Shown here piece after piece: positions 61,583 through 64,000 of a DNA stretch of 64,000 nt. The notes under the pieces were generated by a model that did no database searches, had not been told where the DNA came from, and saw only the letters and a list, made by a program, of their open reading frames with translations. Numbering within the stretch: the first letter of the stretch is position 1; every line of letters starts with the position of its first letter. The position numbers were made by a program, and so were the translations under genes. Source of the stretch: Hofstenia miamia (taxonomy: Eukaryota; Xenacoelomorpha; Acoela). The stretch lies in NCBI GenBank assembly GCA_004352715.1, contig SCFE01000017.1:2410189-2474188 (forward strand), written 5' to 3'.

Positions 61583-63981
61583 CGAAAAAAAGATTTATTC
61601 CATTATTTGTTACTGTGTTTATTTTCATTGTCAAAATGATCAAAAGAAACAAAAATTTTGACATAATTTGTTATGGAAAACATCGCAAAAATATTATACA
61701 TTTATTTAGAAGCAAATTATCAACATTTAAAAAATCAAGTGGCCAAAAATGAATCGGTTGTCATAAAAATCCTGACAGTTAAATTTTTTTCGCAAAATGC
61801 TTCTAATCCATTTTGAATAAAATTTCAACATAAAATAACATAACAAAAAGTTATGAAACAAACACGAGAGGTGTGTGCTTTTGGAACACACCCCCATCTC
61901 GAATAGGGCCAAGAAACATTAAATTTTATGTAATTGGTCGCAGGTAAACTAAACACTGAAACAAAGACTGATCCTTATGCACTAGCGTAGGGCACGTACC
62001 CGGCCCGTACCTATAAAATTAGGCTCCTTGGTTTGTCCGTGCCCGTATCCTAAGCCCGTATTTAAAAGTAATTTAACTAATATAGCTTGACGCAAAAAAT
62101 GTGCTATTCTATGGCCAAAGATAAACTGTCATAACCATCAATAAAATTTACGTCAAAAATCAAATAATACTTTTGTTGACATCACTGAAAAATTAAATTT
62201 TACAAATATAAAAGAAGAAATAAACCCCATTTCCACTAAATTATCAACGCTTTCTGTCGATTTATTGCTAAATCTTGGTGGTTTGAAATGAATACAACGA
62301 AACGCTTATGTATTTTAAAGTTATACTGTAAACACCAGTCCTAATTGGAATTTCACATCAATTCCCTGTTAATTGGATAGTAAAACATACAACCTTTCCA
62401 TTTAGGTATATTTGTCACAAGCTTCTTTTACTAATTCAGTAAAAAATCTACAAGAAAACAAGAACGATTGATTCTTAAATTTACTGTTTCATCATAGCTA
62501 CTACCGCAACCACCCCCCCCATACCAGTATTTCTGTAATACCGGTATTAACAACCCCAGTACACTTCACTGCTTAAATGACTTCGAAAAATAAGTAAATT
62601 ACATTAATTCAAACGATATTGGACGTCTTCTGAAGATAATAACTTAAGCTTCTTAATTACAATATAATGTACATGAGTATTATAATTTCAATGCAATATC
62701 AGAAGATGACAGTGAAATGGAACACCTTAACACTAGAACAGCGATTACTCCTTAGGAATTCATTTACCTCTAATGTTACAAATGTGAAAATTATGGAATA
62801 GAAACAAAATGTTATGCATTTCAAATTCAATGAGATTAACCTGCAAGTGTTTTTTAGAATGAACAATGAAGCAAATAAAAAATGCTTAATTGTCATTTTG
62901 ACCAATTTTCGCTTTTCTAGTGTTAAAATTAATGAATACAATGAATTGTATGCGGCTCAGTGTAATATTTTATGTACTATGATGTAACTTCTGCTATAAA
63001 TCTACATGAAAGTGTTAAACGAAATATATATGTACATAGATATATAGAATAGGTATATAGAAAATTCTTATAAATCAATTATAAACTTTAAAGAAATGGT
63101 TTTAAGAATTAAGATCCTCGAACTACAACTACAAATAATCACGCGATTTTCAGAGCTCGTATGCCCGACCCACGCCCACATTATAGAAGCCCTCGCCCCT
63201 ACACATTTGTCCTTGCCTTGTACAGTCCCTACCCCAGCTTATACAACTACCTTTCTCCTGCGTCCAAATATTTTAATGAAAAAGTGCGCTATGATGCAGT
63301 TCCCTTAGTTGAAAAATTTTCATGTTTCACTGAAATGAAAAAAATTACACTTGATGCAAAAGATCTATTATATTTTTCATATAATGATATAATTACAACA
63401 AAAATAGGTCAGTTAAACAGCAATGTAGCGTTGGAAAACCATCAATGGAGTAACTAACAATATTTACTCGGAAATTAAACATGATAATATACAAATATGG
63501 AGGGTACATTATTGGATATTCAACACATGTAGATACACACATAATGTGAATTAAATTGGTAGACTGCATTGATTTTGAAAACGTAGTCTCAAAAACAAAT
63601 AAAAAGAGAACGCATCTATATGTGCCAAGTAGATGTTACATAGAAGTGGATATATTACTTCTTTATTAAAGCTTTCATGCATTACACTTTCAATATATTG
63701 AAGCCCTTGATTATATAGAGGTCGTTTGTTGGTTATAAGAACATTTATTCTGCAAGGAACTAACAAACCATTATTAATTTCGAAATTTTTAATACATTAT
63801 CAATGCGAAGAAAGCCAAATTACATTAATAGAAATAAACTCAATTTGCCACAATAAGTCAAGACATGGGGTTATGTATATTATGATAAATTAAAGACTTC
63901 AACAGGAATATCATGTATCTCGTCGTGCTCCCTGCATGCTATCGTGATGGCGATTCATCTTGCAATTCCTCTAGCAATGGG
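61583..63981. other. gene-poor stretch with unclassified GC patches
   Basis: No gene called. A patch at about 61990-62066 carries four CCCGTA motifs (ACCCGGCCCGTACC, GCCCGTATCC, GCCCGTATTT) and resembles a hAT-type MITE end. A run of C at 62511-62520 precedes paired ATACCAGTAT/ATACCGGTAT motifs. A C-rich stretch lies at 63160-63255 (CCCGACCCACGCCCACATTA) inside a 98-codon frame at 63161-63457 with no recognised similarity. Confidence 0.4.
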
Positions 63982-64000
63982 AGCCATATATATATATATA
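63982..64000. repeat. (TA)n tract at window edge
   Basis: Alternating TA continues past the end of the window. Confidence 0.9.

Overview
The window is AT-rich eukaryotic DNA (by eye about 70% A+T; not counted), almost certainly from a metazoan and most likely an invertebrate. The evidence is the mix of repeats: hAT-type elements with 8-bp target duplications, Tc1/mariner and pogo/Tigger-like elements, a THAP/P-like DDE transposase family, several 5'-truncated non-LTR retrotransposons, long (TA)n and (CT)n microsatellites, and almost no uninterrupted coding sequence. There are no operons, ribosome binding sites or other prokaryotic features. I cannot name the species from the sequence alone.

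Layout. 1-2.2 kb: a hAT-like non-autonomous element spanning a sequencing gap, then a LINE reverse-transcriptase remnant split by a second hAT-like element just after its catalytic motif. 2.2-8.4 kb: gene-poor AT-rich DNA. 8.4-9.9 kb: a THAP/P-like transposase remnant interrupted by a mariner-type remnant. 9.9-13.8 kb: gene-poor. 13.8-15.0 kb: a pogo/Tigger-like element carrying a pipsqueak-type helix-turn-helix exon. 15.3-17.1 kb: a GTAATC-rich inverted-repeat element and a Tc1-like transposase fragment. 17.1-31.6 kb: gene-poor, with a LINE 3' fragment (20.6-21.0 kb) and a GC-richer decayed block (21.5-22.6 kb). 31.7-32.1 kb: another hAT-like element. 37.5-38.0 kb: a LINE remnant. 39.6 kb: a short hAT-like MITE. 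42.0-44.2 kb: the most complete THAP/P-like transposase copy. 46.2-48.1 kb: a LINE reverse-transcriptase pseudogene followed by a 302-bp (CT)n tract. 49.25-49.5 kb: the best host-gene candidate, a short intact reading frame for a small basic secreted peptide with its own poly(A) signal. 50.1-51.0 kb: a TTAA-flanked element. 52.8-53.4 kb: the C-terminal part of a hAT-family transposase. 53.7-54.4 kb: a fold-back structure with telomere-like tandem units in its loop. 55.0-57.0 kb: four single-N joins that duplicate nearby blocks, so this stretch is probably mis-assembled. 58.0-59.2 kb: a Tc1-like DD34E element with both ends, whose third catalytic residue has been lost. 59.2-64.0 kb: gene-poor.

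None of the transposase or reverse-transcriptase genes is intact. The window reads as a graveyard of mobile elements, with nested insertions that give relative ages. The one sequence that looks maintained by selection is the small secreted-peptide frame near 49.3 kb. I found no convincing new multi-gene system.
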